Part shown: positions 55,891-64,000 of the stretch, in pieces | Layout of the letters: every line of letters starts with the position of its first letter | Numbering within the stretch: position 1 is the stretch's first letter | Source of the DNA: Nostocoides sp. F2B08 | GTDB taxonomy: Bacteria; Actinomycetota; Actinomycetes; Actinomycetales; Dermatophilaceae | Length of the DNA: 64,000 bases | Direction of reading: 5' to 3' | Assembly: GCF_009184895.1 (NCBI RefSeq) | Contig: NZ_WESE01000008.1 | Location: 476 to 64,475 of the forward strand | Made by a program: the position numbers and the translations under genes | The notes under the pieces: generated by a model | Told to the model about the DNA's origin: nothing | The model's database searches: none | The model's input: the letters and a program-made list of their open reading frames with translations, nothing else

Positions 55891-56766
55891 TCAGGCCGAT
55901 GTCACATCACACTCGGACATCGCCCGTTCGAGCCGCTCAACGAACGGAGCACGAAGCGCATTCCCGCACGCCACGACGAGATCGGACCCCGGAGCAGCGT
56001 CGCTCCGACCGCTGACCGTTCCCCCCGCCTCGGTGACGATGACCCAGCCGGCAGCGAGGTCCCAGGCGTTCAACCCACGCTCGTAGTAGGCGTCGACGCT
56101 GCCTTCGGCGACCCGGCACAGGTCGAGTGCCGCACTGCCCATCCTGCGGATGTCGCGGATATCCGGGAGGATGCCGGCCAGCACCGCCGCCTGCCAGGCC
56201 CGGCGGTCGGCCGCATACCCGAAACCCGTCGCCACCAGGGCCTGGCTGAGGTCACTCAGATCGCTCACCCGCAAGGTCATGGACCGCCCGGACGCATCGA
56301 TCCGCTGCGCACCGGCCCCCTCGGCCGCGCTGTAGGTATGACCCATGACCGGGTTGACGACGGCGCCGGCGACCGGTCGCCACCCGCCCGTCGTCTGCGG
56401 GTCGCCGACGACCGCGGCGATGCTGACGGCGTAGGCCGGAATTCCGTACAGGTAGTTGACCGTCCCGTCGATGGGGTCGACCACCCAGGTGATGCCCGTC
56501 CGACCCGTGCGGGTCGAGCCCTCCTCCTCACCGAGGAACCCGTCGTCGGGGCGACGTTCCCGAAGGGCCGTGACGATGAGGTCCTGGGCCCGCTGGTCCA
56601 TGTCGGTCACGACGTCGGTGTCCGTCGTCTTCGTCGTGACGGACAGGGTGACGGGGCGGTCGTCGACGATGAAGCGCCCGGCCGAGACGGCCACGTCGAC
56701 GGCGATCTTCCGAAGCACCTCGACGTCGTGCACCGGGTCGTCCTGACGATCAGGTGCCGTGCCCAT
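55891..56766 (-). CDS. Inositol monophosphatase family protein (SuhB-like)
   Basis: 291 residues. The Mg2+-dependent phosphatase motifs are present: VVTDMDQRAQDLIV, GFLGEEEGSTRTGRTG (metal Glu), WVVDPIDGTVNYLYGIP (DPIDG), and GLNAWDLAAGWVIVTEAGG (WD motif). It probably removes phosphate from inositol 1-phosphate or a related sugar phosphate. From memory, M. tuberculosis has suhB in the same neighbourhood. Its start is 4 bases after the ferrochelatase stop, so they share a message. Confidence 0.92.
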   Translation of the reverse strand: MGTAPDRQDDPVHDVEVLRKIAVDVAVSAGRFIVDDRPVTLSVTTKTTDTDVVTDMDQRAQDLIVTALRERRPDDGFLGEEEGSTRTGRTGITWVVDPIDGTVNYLYGIPAYAVSIAAVVGDPQTTGGWRPVAGAVVNPVMGHTYSAAEGAGAQRIDASGRSMTLRVSDLSDLSQALVATGFGYAADRRAWQAAVLAGILPDIRDIRRMGSAALDLCRVAEGSVDAYYERGLNAWDLAAGWVIVTEAGGTVSGRSDAAPGSDLVVACGNALRAPFVERLERAMSECDVTSA

Positions 56767-56770
56767 GACC

Positions 56771-57889
56771 TCAGTCCTGCCCGCACAGCGCGGGCCGCGC
56801 GGTCCGCAGGTTCGGGCAGCAGCCCGGAGCGCATACCGAGGGCCGCACGTCCTCACCGGTCCAGGCCGCCGGTGCCGGAGCCTCGCCACGGGCCTGAGCG
56901 GCCCGCTCGAGGAGCAGGTCGACCAGGCCACCGACGAACCGGGGGTGCGTCCCGACGGTGGCGGCCCGGACCAGCCGCACACCCACCCGCTCGCACGTCG
57001 CCCGCGCCTCGGTGTCCAGGTCGTAGACCACCTCCATGTGGTCCGACACGAAGCCGATCGGCGCGAGCACGACGGTATCGACCCCTTCGGCCGCGAGCTC
57101 CTCGATCCGGTCGTTGACGTCCGGCTCGAGCCACGGCTGCTGGGGCGGTCCCGACCGCGAGCAGAACACGAGCTCGCCGTGCAGGTCGGGGAGGCCGAGC
57201 TCGCCTGCGACCTGCTCTGTGACGGCCTCGGCGACCCAGAGGTGCTGGCGGCTGTACAGATGGCCCTCACCGTCCCCCGGGCCGGAGGTCGCGTCCATCG
57301 CGGTGGGGATCGAGTGCGTGACGTAGAGCAGCGCCGGAGTCGCCGCCGATCCGGAGCGGGCCTCCAGCACCGCATCGCGGACCGCCGCGACGTTGCCCGC
57401 ACCGAAGCCGGGCGTGAGGGCGTAGGGGCGGACCTTGTCCACCTCGAGAGTCACCCCGGTCGCCTCACGCGCGGCGGCGACCGCATCGGCGAGGTTCTCG
57501 CGGTACTGCCGACAGGACGAGTAGCACGAGTAGGCGCTCGTCGTGAGCACGAGCAGCCGCCGGTGGCCGGCCGTGGCGAGCTCGGTGAAGGTGTCCGCCA
57601 GGAGCGGGTCGAAGTTGCGGTTGCCCCAAGCGATCCGCGTGGGCATACCGCGGATCGCCAGCTCGGCCTCGATCGCTGCGATCAGGGACCGGTTCTGAGC
57701 GTTGATCGGGCTCACTCCCCCGAAGAGGGCGTAGTGCTCCCCCACCTCGGCCAGCCGCTCATCCGGGATGCCCCTGCCGGCCGTGACGCGCCGCAGGAAC
57801 GGCAGGACGTCGTCCGGTCCCTCCGGCCCACCGAACGAGACGAGGACGATGGCGTCATAGGGGCTCAGCGCGGGGCTCGGATCGGGCAC
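56771..57889 (-). CDS. hemH: Ferrochelatase (coproporphyrin ferrochelatase)
   Basis: 372 residues. It inserts Fe2+ into coproporphyrin III, giving the substrate of HemQ. YDAIVLVSFGGPEGPDDV starts the fold, and VTHSIPTAMDA contains the metal-binding His. A cluster of cysteines at the end (C353, C357, C358, C369) plus SCYSSCRQYR in the middle fits the [2Fe-2S] type of actinobacterial ferrochelatases. TAGACT 6 nt before the GTG start suggests a leaderless message. Completes the coproporphyrin branch together with hemE, hemY and hemQ in this window. Confidence 0.95.
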   Translation of the reverse strand: MPDPSPALSPYDAIVLVSFGGPEGPDDVLPFLRRVTAGRGIPDERLAEVGEHYALFGGVSPINAQNRSLIAAIEAELAIRGMPTRIAWGNRNFDPLLADTFTELATAGHRRLLVLTTSAYSCYSSCRQYRENLADAVAAAREATGVTLEVDKVRPYALTPGFGAGNVAAVRDAVLEARSGSAATPALLYVTHSIPTAMDATSGPGDGEGHLYSRQHLWVAEAVTEQVAGELGLPDLHGELVFCSRSGPPQQPWLEPDVNDRIEELAAEGVDTVVLAPIGFVSDHMEVVYDLDTEARATCERVGVRLVRAATVGTHPRFVGGLVDLLLERAAQARGEAPAPAAWTGEDVRPSVCAPGCCPNLRTARPALCGQD

Positions 57890-57895
57890 GCAGGC

Positions 57896-57901
57896 AGTCT
57901 A
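57896..57901 (-). promoter_or_regulatory. Putative -10 of leaderless hemH transcript
   Basis: TAGACT lies 6 nt before the hemH GTG on the minus strand. No -35 box is seen. Confidence 0.5.
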
Positions 57902-58035
57902 TGCAGGGGTGCGGCCGGGGCCGAGACCCCTGGACCCCACTCCGACCCGCCGATCCCACCCGCCGGCCGGCACGATTTCGACCGTCTGCCGCGTGGCCTC
58001 TTGGCGAGGCGGCGCACCTTTGGCACGCTCGGTCC

Positions 58036-59100
58036 ATGGGACCGGGCCTGACGCACTTGCGCCTCATCGGCGTGCATGACAGCGGAGAGCACCTTCTGCT
58101 GTCCGACGGTGACGGTGGGCGATACCTCCTCCCCCTCGACGAGAGTCTCAAGGCCGCGGCCCGGCGGGACCGGCCACGCCTCGGGCAGCTGCAGATCGAG
58201 ATCGACGGTGCGATCCGCCCCCGAGAGGTCCAGACACTGATGCGCACCGGGCTGACCCCGGAGGAGATCGCCGACCGCACCGGCTGGAGCGTCGAGCGGA
58301 TCCGCCGCTACGAGGCGCCCGTCCTCGCCGAGCGGGAGTACGCCGCGAACCTCGCCCAACAGGTCTACGTACGCGGTGGCTCGAGCCCGCTGACCCTGGG
58401 CAACCGCGTCGCACGACGCCTGCACGACAGGGGTGTGGACCCCGCCGCCACCGCGTGGGACTCGGTGCGCTCCGAGGAGGGCAACTGGACAGTCACGGCG
58501 ACCTTCGCCGCCGGTGGGCGCGAGCGGACCGCCTCGTGGTACTTCGACATGGCCGGCCGCACGGTCGTCGCCGCCGACGACGAGGCGCGCTGGCTGAGCG
58601 AGGACGACACACCCGCAGGCCCCATCCCCGCACCGCATCCGCCCCAGCCGTCCGACCACAGCGTCGCGGTCTTCGACGTCGAGGCCGACGGAGGAGTGTC
58701 GCCCTCGCGACGGGAGCTGCCACCGCCCATCGACCTCATGCAGGCGATGAGGGAGGGTTCGAGCGTGCGCAGCCGACGCCGACGCCGACGCGCCCCCAGC
58801 CCGTCCGACGTGCCCCTCGACCAGCCCGATGACGCTCTGCCTCTCGAGGAGATGGGCTACGACCCGGCGACCATGGGCGATCCACCCGGCGCGCGCGGGC
58901 CGCATCCCGACGACACCGCCGATGAGTCGCCGGGCGATTCCGGAACGCCCGGCGAGCCACAGGGGCACGCGGACAGGCCCGAGCCGGACGGACCCGAGGC
59001 ACCACCCGAGTCGGGAACCGGACACCGCCGCCCGAAGTCCAAGCGGCCGTCGGTGCCGAGCTGGGACGACATCATGTTCGGCACCAAGCCGCCCTCCTGA
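58036..59100 (+). CDS. sepH: Septation protein SepH (DUF3071)
   Basis: 354 residues. The DUF3071 domain covers about 1-165. It contains a helix-turn-helix-like region (LTPEEIADRTGWSVERIRRYEAPVLAEREYAA) and HLRLIGVHDSGEHLLL at the start. The C-terminal half is a long disordered Pro/Asp/Arg-rich chain that ends in a basic patch and SWDDIMFGTKPPS, a short motif at the very end seen in family members. SepH promotes FtsZ assembly in Streptomyces and Mycobacterium; by family it should act at the division site. Divergent from hemH. Confidence 0.92.
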   Translation: MGPGLTHLRLIGVHDSGEHLLLSDGDGGRYLLPLDESLKAAARRDRPRLGQLQIEIDGAIRPREVQTLMRTGLTPEEIADRTGWSVERIRRYEAPVLAEREYAANLAQQVYVRGGSSPLTLGNRVARRLHDRGVDPAATAWDSVRSEEGNWTVTATFAAGGRERTASWYFDMAGRTVVAADDEARWLSEDDTPAGPIPAPHPPQPSDHSVAVFDVEADGGVSPSRRELPPPIDLMQAMREGSSVRSRRRRRRAPSPSDVPLDQPDDALPLEEMGYDPATMGDPPGARGPHPDDTADESPGDSGTPGEPQGHADRPEPDGPEAPPESGTGHRRPKSKRPSVPSWDDIMFGTKPPS

Positions 59101-59175
59101 GCGAGCGCGGGTCCGGCGGTCGCCGCTGCATCCGCGTCGCTGTACCCCCGATGTCCGGTGGCCACCGTCGGGTGG

Positions 59176-59865
59176 TCAGTGACCCGGAGCACCCCCGGCC
59201 GGCGGGATCACCGGGCAGACGTCGAGGTCGAACGGGAGGACGTCGTCGGTCGCCGAGGCCAGGGCGGCCGCCCGACTGTTCATCCGGCGCATGTAGTGAC
59301 GTCGGCAGAGCACTTCGTACTCGACCTCGGCACCGGTGCCCGTGTCACCGACGACGACCTGCTCTCCCTCGACCACCATGACGCCGTCGATGACCCTGGC
59401 GTTGTGCGTCGCCCTGCGGCCGCACCAGCACAGCGCCGACACCTGGAGCACCTGGACCCGGTCGGCGAGCTCGACGAGCCGCTTCGACCCGGGGAACAGC
59501 TCGGTCCGGAAGTCCGAGGTGATGCCGAAACAGAAGACGTCGATACCGAGCTCGTCGACGATGCGGGCCAGACCCTCGACCTGCTCACCCGTGTAGAACT
59601 GGGCCTCGTCGCAGATGAGGTAGTCGATCGACTCCCCCGCCGTCAGCCAGCGCACGACCGTGTCCCAGAAGTCGAGGCCGTCCTCGACCTCCACCGCCTC
59701 GGTCGCCAGGCCCAGACGCGAGGAGATCATCGCCGAGCCGGCCCGGTCGAGCTTGGCGAAGATGACCCCGCGACGGCCCCGCCGCCTGTGGTTGTAGTCC
59801 ATCTGCAGGGCCAGCGTGGACTTGCCGCAGTCCATGGTGCCCGAGAAGAAGACGAGCTCAGACAT
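59176..59865 (-). CDS. tdk: Thymidine kinase
   Basis: 229 residues, type II thymidine kinase. P-loop SGTMDCGKST at residues 8-17, DEAQFYTGEQVEGLA as Walker B with the catalytic Glu, and GSKRLVELADRV as the lasso region. A C-terminal zinc site uses CWCG and LCRRHY cysteines. GGGAGG 9 nt before the ATG at 59865 is better placed than for the GTG at 59871. With the NupC transporter it could serve deoxynucleoside salvage. Confidence 0.94.
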   Translation of the reverse strand: MSELVFFSGTMDCGKSTLALQMDYNHRRRGRRGVIFAKLDRAGSAMISSRLGLATEAVEVEDGLDFWDTVVRWLTAGESIDYLICDEAQFYTGEQVEGLARIVDELGIDVFCFGITSDFRTELFPGSKRLVELADRVQVLQVSALCWCGRRATHNARVIDGVMVVEGEQVVVGDTGTGAEVEYEVLCRRHYMRRMNSRAAALASATDDVLPFDLDVCPVIPPAGGAPGH

Positions 59866-59921
59866 GCGCACCGACCTCCCGGGTTGCGAACGGTGATGCC
59901 GTGGTCATGGTCATGGGCGAA

Positions 59922-61106
59922 TCACCGTGCTGAGGAGGTGGTCAGGGTCAGCAGCGGGACCTCGACCTCGTCGGCCGACAACGACCCGTGCACGCCGCGC
60001 AGGGCGATCAGCTCGGGCCGGTGGACCCGGGAGTCGACGACGGAGTACCCGGGCGCCATGAGCACGACGACGTCTCCGATCCGGGACATCACCCGCTCCT
60101 CGACGGATCCGAAGAGCCCGAGCTCGACGGCCTGCTCGCGGGTCAGGACATCGCCGCGACCGGCCAACCTCGCGGCCCACCGCCCGCAAACGTCCGGAGT
60201 GGCCCCGGCCACCGCATACACCTGGGGGCTGCGTGGCTCGCCGGCGACCCGTTCGACGCCCGCCGCAAGCTCGGGTTCGAGGGCGACGTCGAGGACGTTC
60301 TCGGAGGGGACGTCGACCATCCCGTGGTCGGCCGTCACGACGAGGAGGGTGTCGGACGGCAGCCCGTGAGCCAGCCGGTCGAGCTCGACATCGACCGCGG
60401 TGAGCTCTTCGCCCCACTGCCAGGAGTCGCACCCGTGGACGTGACCGACCTTGTCGACGTCGCCCCAGTAGAGGTAGCTGAGCGAGCGCGGCGCCCGCGC
60501 CGCCGCGAGGGTGGCGTCGACGCGGTCCGCGAGGCTCTCGGCACCCACGAACGCCCCACCGCGCAGGGCCGCCCTCGTCAGTCCGGAACCGGCGAAGAAG
60601 CCGGGCCCGATCCGCGAGGTCGCGATGCCCCGGCTCACGGCGTGCTCGAACTGTGTGCGGTGCGGCTGCCAGTCCTCGGGCACCGGCCCGTCCTCCCAGG
60701 AGAGCTCGTTGACGATCCTCCCGGTGGCGGGGTCGCGCACCTCGTAGCCGACGAGGCCGTGCGCGCCCGGGGGCAGTCCGGTGCCGAAGCTGCCCATGGA
60801 GGTCGCGGTCGTCGTCGGGAAGCCCGCCGACAGGGTCCGTCCGTCCGGGAGGAGGGACCGGAGGAAAGGCGCGTGGCCGGCACGTCTCCGTAGGAGGCGC
60901 TCGCCCAGGCCGTCGACGAGGACGACGACGGCGCGCGTCGCCGACGGCAGTGCGATCGCCGGAGCGGGTTCGGCGCCGTCCTGCTCGGACACCGGAGCAC
61001 CGACCGCCGCGAGGACGCCGGGAAGGACCGCCCCGAGACCGATCGAGTCGTAGCGGGGCAGGACCCAGTCGTGAGCCGAGGGCTCCACCGCGGAGCCGGA
61101 CGTCAT
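59922..61106 (-). CDS. Alkaline phosphatase superfamily phosphodiesterase/pyrophosphatase
   Basis: 394 residues. Metal and nucleophile pattern of the nucleotide pyrophosphatase/phosphodiesterase group: AVVVLVDGLGERLL (first Asp), FPTTTATSMGSFGTG (nucleophile Thr), YWGDVDKVGHVHG (Asp and His), VVTADHGMVDVP (Asp-His) and LRGVHGSLS (last His). There is no signal peptide, so it is probably cytosolic. The substrate is unknown. The start overlaps the DUF5998 stop by 4 bases. Confidence 0.9.
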   Translation of the reverse strand: MTSGSAVEPSAHDWVLPRYDSIGLGAVLPGVLAAVGAPVSEQDGAEPAPAIALPSATRAVVVLVDGLGERLLRRRAGHAPFLRSLLPDGRTLSAGFPTTTATSMGSFGTGLPPGAHGLVGYEVRDPATGRIVNELSWEDGPVPEDWQPHRTQFEHAVSRGIATSRIGPGFFAGSGLTRAALRGGAFVGAESLADRVDATLAAARAPRSLSYLYWGDVDKVGHVHGCDSWQWGEELTAVDVELDRLAHGLPSDTLLVVTADHGMVDVPSENVLDVALEPELAAGVERVAGEPRSPQVYAVAGATPDVCGRWAARLAGRGDVLTREQAVELGLFGSVEERVMSRIGDVVVLMAPGYSVVDSRVHRPELIALRGVHGSLSADEVEVPLLTLTTSSAR

Positions 61107-61708
61107 CGGGTCACGGACAGCCCGGTGGCCGCGGACATGGCCTGCGCGAAGTCGAGAGCCGACCGTACGACATCCTCACCATCGGCATCGGCGCTCACCC
61201 GCAGCGAGATGTCGTCCGCGGTGATGGTGCCGTCGTAGCCGTGGTCGGCGTCGCAGGACGGATCACCACAGGTCGCCGGGCCGACGTCGATGCGGCTCAC
61301 GGTGCCCCACCCGAGCGTCAGCGTCACCTCCCGACCGAGGGATCCGGGGACGTAGCGGCTGGGGTCGGGAACGACATGGGTGACCATCACCCCGCGAACC
61401 GCGGACAGCGGGATCGTCTCACTGGTCGCGGTCGCGACGTCGGCCTCACCCGGATGCCCCTCGTGGTCGTCGGCGTGGACGATGACGAGGGTCGCGTCGG
61501 TGAGCACGAGTGCCGTGACATGGCGTCGCACCGCGTCCTGGTCGAACGTCGTCTCCTGGTGGACGAAACCGGCGAGGACCGGGCGGCCGCCCACGGTGTG
61601 CGCCACGACGTCACTCACGAGGGCCGGATAGTAGCCCGCCCGCTCGATCGCGCTGAGGAGGTCGGCGGGAAGTGACCGCTGCGGAGACGGTGGGGAGGTT
61701 CGGCGCAC
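61103..61708 (-). CDS. DUF5998 family protein
   Basis: 201 residues matching, by memory of its composition and position next to the phosphodiesterase, the actinobacterial DUF5998 family. ETTFDQDAVRRHVTALVLTDATLVIVHADDHEG and VDVGPATCGDPSCDADHGYDG are the most distinctive parts; the two Cys and nearby Asp/His could bind metal. It starts at a GTG with TAGGAT 6 nt upstream and overlaps the next gene by 4 bases. Confidence 0.82.
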   Translation of the reverse strand: MRRTSPPSPQRSLPADLLSAIERAGYYPALVSDVVAHTVGGRPVLAGFVHQETTFDQDAVRRHVTALVLTDATLVIVHADDHEGHPGEADVATATSETIPLSAVRGVMVTHVVPDPSRYVPGSLGREVTLTLGWGTVSRIDVGPATCGDPSCDADHGYDGTITADDISLRVSADADGEDVVRSALDFAQAMSAATGLSVTR

Positions 61709-61714
61709 CCGCCC

Positions 61715-61720
61715 ATCCTA
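61715..61720 (-). promoter_or_regulatory. Putative -10 of leaderless DUF5998 transcript
   Basis: TAGGAT on the minus strand, 6 nt before the GTG at 61708. Confidence 0.5.
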
Positions 61721-61759
61721 GGCGCCGCTCCCGCTCTCCGGATCCGCACGTGGAGTCCG

Positions 61760-64000
61760 CTAGAGGGCTCTGCGGCTTGCGTCCCGGCGCTGCGGGGCGG
61801 GCGCGATCCTGATCTCGGCACCGAGCACATCGGCGCCGCCCGGATGGGCCTGGACGGGGTTGAGCACCAGCTCGGCGATCTCGGGGTGGTCCTCGGCGAG
61901 CACCGAGACCCGCGCCACGAGGTCCTCCAGCGCCGCCGCGTGGACGGGCTCGGCGCCCCGGTAGCCACGCAGGAGCGGCGCCGCTTTGACCGAACCGATC
62001 AGCTCGCGCACATCGACGTCGGTCATCGGCGGGATCCGGTGCTCGACGTCGTCGAGCAGCTCGGTCGGGGCGCCCGCGATGGAGAAGGACACGACCGGCC
62101 CGAAGAGAGGGTCCTCTGTGCTGCGCACCACGCAGGCGACCCCGGTGCTCGCCATCCTCTGCATGACGATCGAGCCCTTCTCCCCCGGCATCAGCTGCTC
62201 GTCAAGGGACTCGTATGCGGTGCGCACCTCCTGCTCGGTCCCGAGGTCGACCCGGATGCTCATGACCGAGATCTGGTGCCGGAGCCGCTCCGCCGTGGAC
62301 TTCAGGACGACCGGATAGCCGAGCTCGAGGGCCATGCGTGCCGCATCGTCCGCCGAGAGAACGCGCACGGTCCGCCACACCGGGACGCCGTAGGCCCCGA
62401 GCAGCGTCGCGGCCTCGTCGCCGCTCAGGCCCCGACCCTCGGGATCATCCCCGAGGATGCCGTCGATGAGCTCCTGGACGGTGCGCTTGGCGATGCCGAT
62501 CGGGGCGACCAGCTCGCCGTGGTCCGCAGACCGCCATTGCGAGTAGCGGGTCACCTGGGCGAGCGCCCGCACAGCGTCCTCCGGCATCGAGTAGACGGGG
62601 ACGACCCGCGCGATGCCTTCGGCATCGCTGTACTGCAGGTCGTCGGCGCCACGGCGCATACCCATCAGCGACCCCAGGACGGGCTTGCCGTGGGTCCGCG
62701 CGGCGGACCGCACGGCAGCCGCGACGGCCTCGTCCTCGGTGAGCAGTGGCGGGATGAAACAGGCCACGACCGAGTCGACGTCCGGATCGCCCGCCGCCCG
62801 GTCCAGGGCCTCACGGAACTCCTCCGGGGAGGCCTCGCTGCCGATGGACACCGGTCCGTGGGTCATCTGCAGCCCCATGGTCTGGACCGCCTGGGCGGTC
62901 AGGGACGAGAGCGCGTCGGAGTTGGCGACCACGGCCACTCTCGGACCTGCGGGGAGCGGCTGGCCGCAGACGAGCTGGGCGATGTCGAACAGCTGATGGG
63001 TGTTCTCTGTGCGGATGACGCCTGCCTGCCCGAAGATGGCCTGGAGCACGCTCTGGCCGAGGGGAGACTCTCGCACCTGGTGTCCCGGTGGGAGTCCGTA
63101 TGCGGTGAAGCCGCTCGCGGTGACGATCACCGGCTTGCGGGACGCCAGTTGCCGGGCGATGCGGGAGAACTTGCGAGGGTTGCCCATCGACTCGAGGTAG
63201 AGCCCGACGGCGCGAGTGCCCGCATCGTCGATCCAGTAGTGCATGAAGTCGTTGCCCGAGACGTCGGCCCGGTTGCCGGCGGACGCGAACACCGAGACTC
63301 CCAGCCCTCGGCGCGCCGCCGAGTCGAGGACCGCGATGCCGAGCGCGCCGCTCTGGGCGAACAGCCCCAGACCGCCGGACGCCGGCAGCCGCGGGGCGAT
63401 GCTGGCGTTCAGCCGGACCTCCGGGTCGAGATTGACGACCCCGAAGGAGTTCGGGCCGAGGACGCGCATGCCCGACGCGTGGGCGGTCCGGACGACTTCC
63501 GCCTGCAGCCGGGCCCCCTCGTCGCCCGACTCGGCGAAGCCGCTCGAGATGACGAGGAGCGAACGGACGCCCTTGTCGGCACACTGCTCGACGACCGACA
63601 GCATGTTGCGGGCCGGGACCGCCACGATCGCCAAGTCGACCTCGTCGGGGACGTCACCGACCCGCGGGAAGCTCGGGACGCCGAGGATCTCGGGGGCCTT
63701 GGCGTTGACGGCGGCGAGGGAGCCGGTGAATCCGTTCTCGACGATATTGCGCAGCACGAGGTGGCCGATCGCGTCCGGGTTGGTGCTTGCGCCGATCACG
63801 GCGATGGACCTCGGCGTGAGAATCGAGGACATGCTCTTGGCCTCGGCGCGGTGCTCACGCGCGGTGCGCACCGCGACCGATGCCTCGGTCTCGGCGATGT
63901 CGAAGCTCACGCTGACGATGCCGTCCTCGAACCGCCGGGTCACGTTGTAGCCCGCCTCGCTGAACACCGCGAGCATCTTGCGGTTCTGGGGCAGGACCTC
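61760..64000 (-). CDS. GNAT / acyl-CoA synthetase (ADP-forming-like) protein, partial
   Basis: At least 746 residues; the N-terminus is cut by the right edge. The visible beginning (EVLPQNRKMLAVFSEAGYNVTRR) is the end of a GNAT acetyltransferase domain. It is followed by a CoA-binding domain (SIAVIGASTNPDAIGHLVLRN), succinyl-CoA-ligase-like flavodoxin domains (GLGLFAQSGALGIAVLDSA) and an ATP-grasp domain at the C-terminus (GYPVVLKSTAERLRHQ). This architecture is that of Pat-type protein lysine acetyltransferases. The C-terminal half lacks an obvious catalytic phospho-His, as in regulatory members. It may acetylate acyl-CoA synthetases. Confidence 0.9.
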   Translation of the reverse strand, partial: EVLPQNRKMLAVFSEAGYNVTRRFEDGIVSVSFDIAETEASVAVRTAREHRAEAKSMSSILTPRSIAVIGASTNPDAIGHLVLRNIVENGFTGSLAAVNAKAPEILGVPSFPRVGDVPDEVDLAIVAVPARNMLSVVEQCADKGVRSLLVISSGFAESGDEGARLQAEVVRTAHASGMRVLGPNSFGVVNLDPEVRLNASIAPRLPASGGLGLFAQSGALGIAVLDSAARRGLGVSVFASAGNRADVSGNDFMHYWIDDAGTRAVGLYLESMGNPRKFSRIARQLASRKPVIVTASGFTAYGLPPGHQVRESPLGQSVLQAIFGQAGVIRTENTHQLFDIAQLVCGQPLPAGPRVAVVANSDALSSLTAQAVQTMGLQMTHGPVSIGSEASPEEFREALDRAAGDPDVDSVVACFIPPLLTEDEAVAAAVRSAARTHGKPVLGSLMGMRRGADDLQYSDAEGIARVVPVYSMPEDAVRALAQVTRYSQWRSADHGELVAPIGIAKRTVQELIDGILGDDPEGRGLSGDEAATLLGAYGVPVWRTVRVLSADDAARMALELGYPVVLKSTAERLRHQISVMSIRVDLGTEQEVRTAYESLDEQLMPGEKGSIVMQRMASTGVACVVRSTEDPLFGPVVSFSIAGAPTELLDDVEHRIPPMTDVDVRELIGSVKAAPLLRGYRGAEPVHAAALEDLVARVSVLAEDHPEIAELVLNPVQAHPGGADVLGAEIRIAPAPQRRDASRRAL

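Overview
The window is high-GC DNA (roughly 70%) with dense genes, many GTG starts and actinobacterial marker families: SepH/DUF3071, DUF3000, DUF3159, DUF3710, DUF4193, DUF5998, HemQ and a ferrochelatase with a cysteine-rich tail. It is an actinomycete chromosome. The gene mix suggests Micrococcales, perhaps an Intrasporangiaceae-like organism, but the family is inference from gene content only.

Positions 1-12.7 kb look accessory. They hold the tail of an IS transposase, a frameshifted GNAT acetyltransferase, a ThrE-type amino-acid exporter, and a peptide/amino-acid salvage cluster: M24 peptidase, a doubly frameshifted APC permease, an intact APC permease, a small membrane protein and an M20 dipeptidase. 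A group of unrecognised genes follows (two minus-strand proteins, an M48-like protein without its zinc motif, and a Ros/MucR-like zinc-finger protein). This stretch ends at the 3' end of tRNA-Val, the first of three minus-strand tRNA genes (Gly-Cys-Val in transcription order). That is the geometry of an island integrated at a tRNA 3' end.

Positions 13-35 kb are mostly core: BrkB/YihY membrane protein, PPK2, a RibD-like reductase, an alpha/beta hydrolase, a polymerase-ligase LigD, a YbhB/PEBP protein, MsrB, the heme genes hemQ-hemY and hemE, a DUF4349 lipoprotein, DUF3000, RNase D, a thiolase/FadB beta-oxidation pair, an HTH-MurA fusion and Dxs. Between msrB and hemQ sits a DUF559/AbiEi-like gene bracketed by a 36-bp inverted repeat whose ends also fold as hairpins. 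It is the strongest candidate here for an undescribed mobile unit.

Positions 35.5-44 kb hold a LacI-controlled carbohydrate locus (glycogen-debranching-like hydrolase, LacI regulator, binding protein and two ABC permeases, but no ATPase) and a NupC-type nucleoside transporter. Positions 44-64 kb hold an RHH-DUF4097 pair, aconitase, and a block that, from memory, resembles the Mycobacterium tuberculosis Rv2689c-Rv2701c order: an RNA methyltransferase, an APC transporter, two TrkA proteins, DUF3159, an OB-fold protein, DUF3710, dut, DUF4193 and an inositol monophosphatase. After it come hemH, sepH, tdk, a phosphodiesterase, DUF5998 and a GNAT/CoA-ligase protein cut by the right edge.

The heme genes (hemE, hemY, hemQ, hemH) fit the coproporphyrin-dependent pathway of Gram-positive bacteria. 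Many genes lack a Shine-Dalgarno but carry a TANNNT -10-like hexamer 6-8 nt before the start codon, so leaderless transcription seems common.
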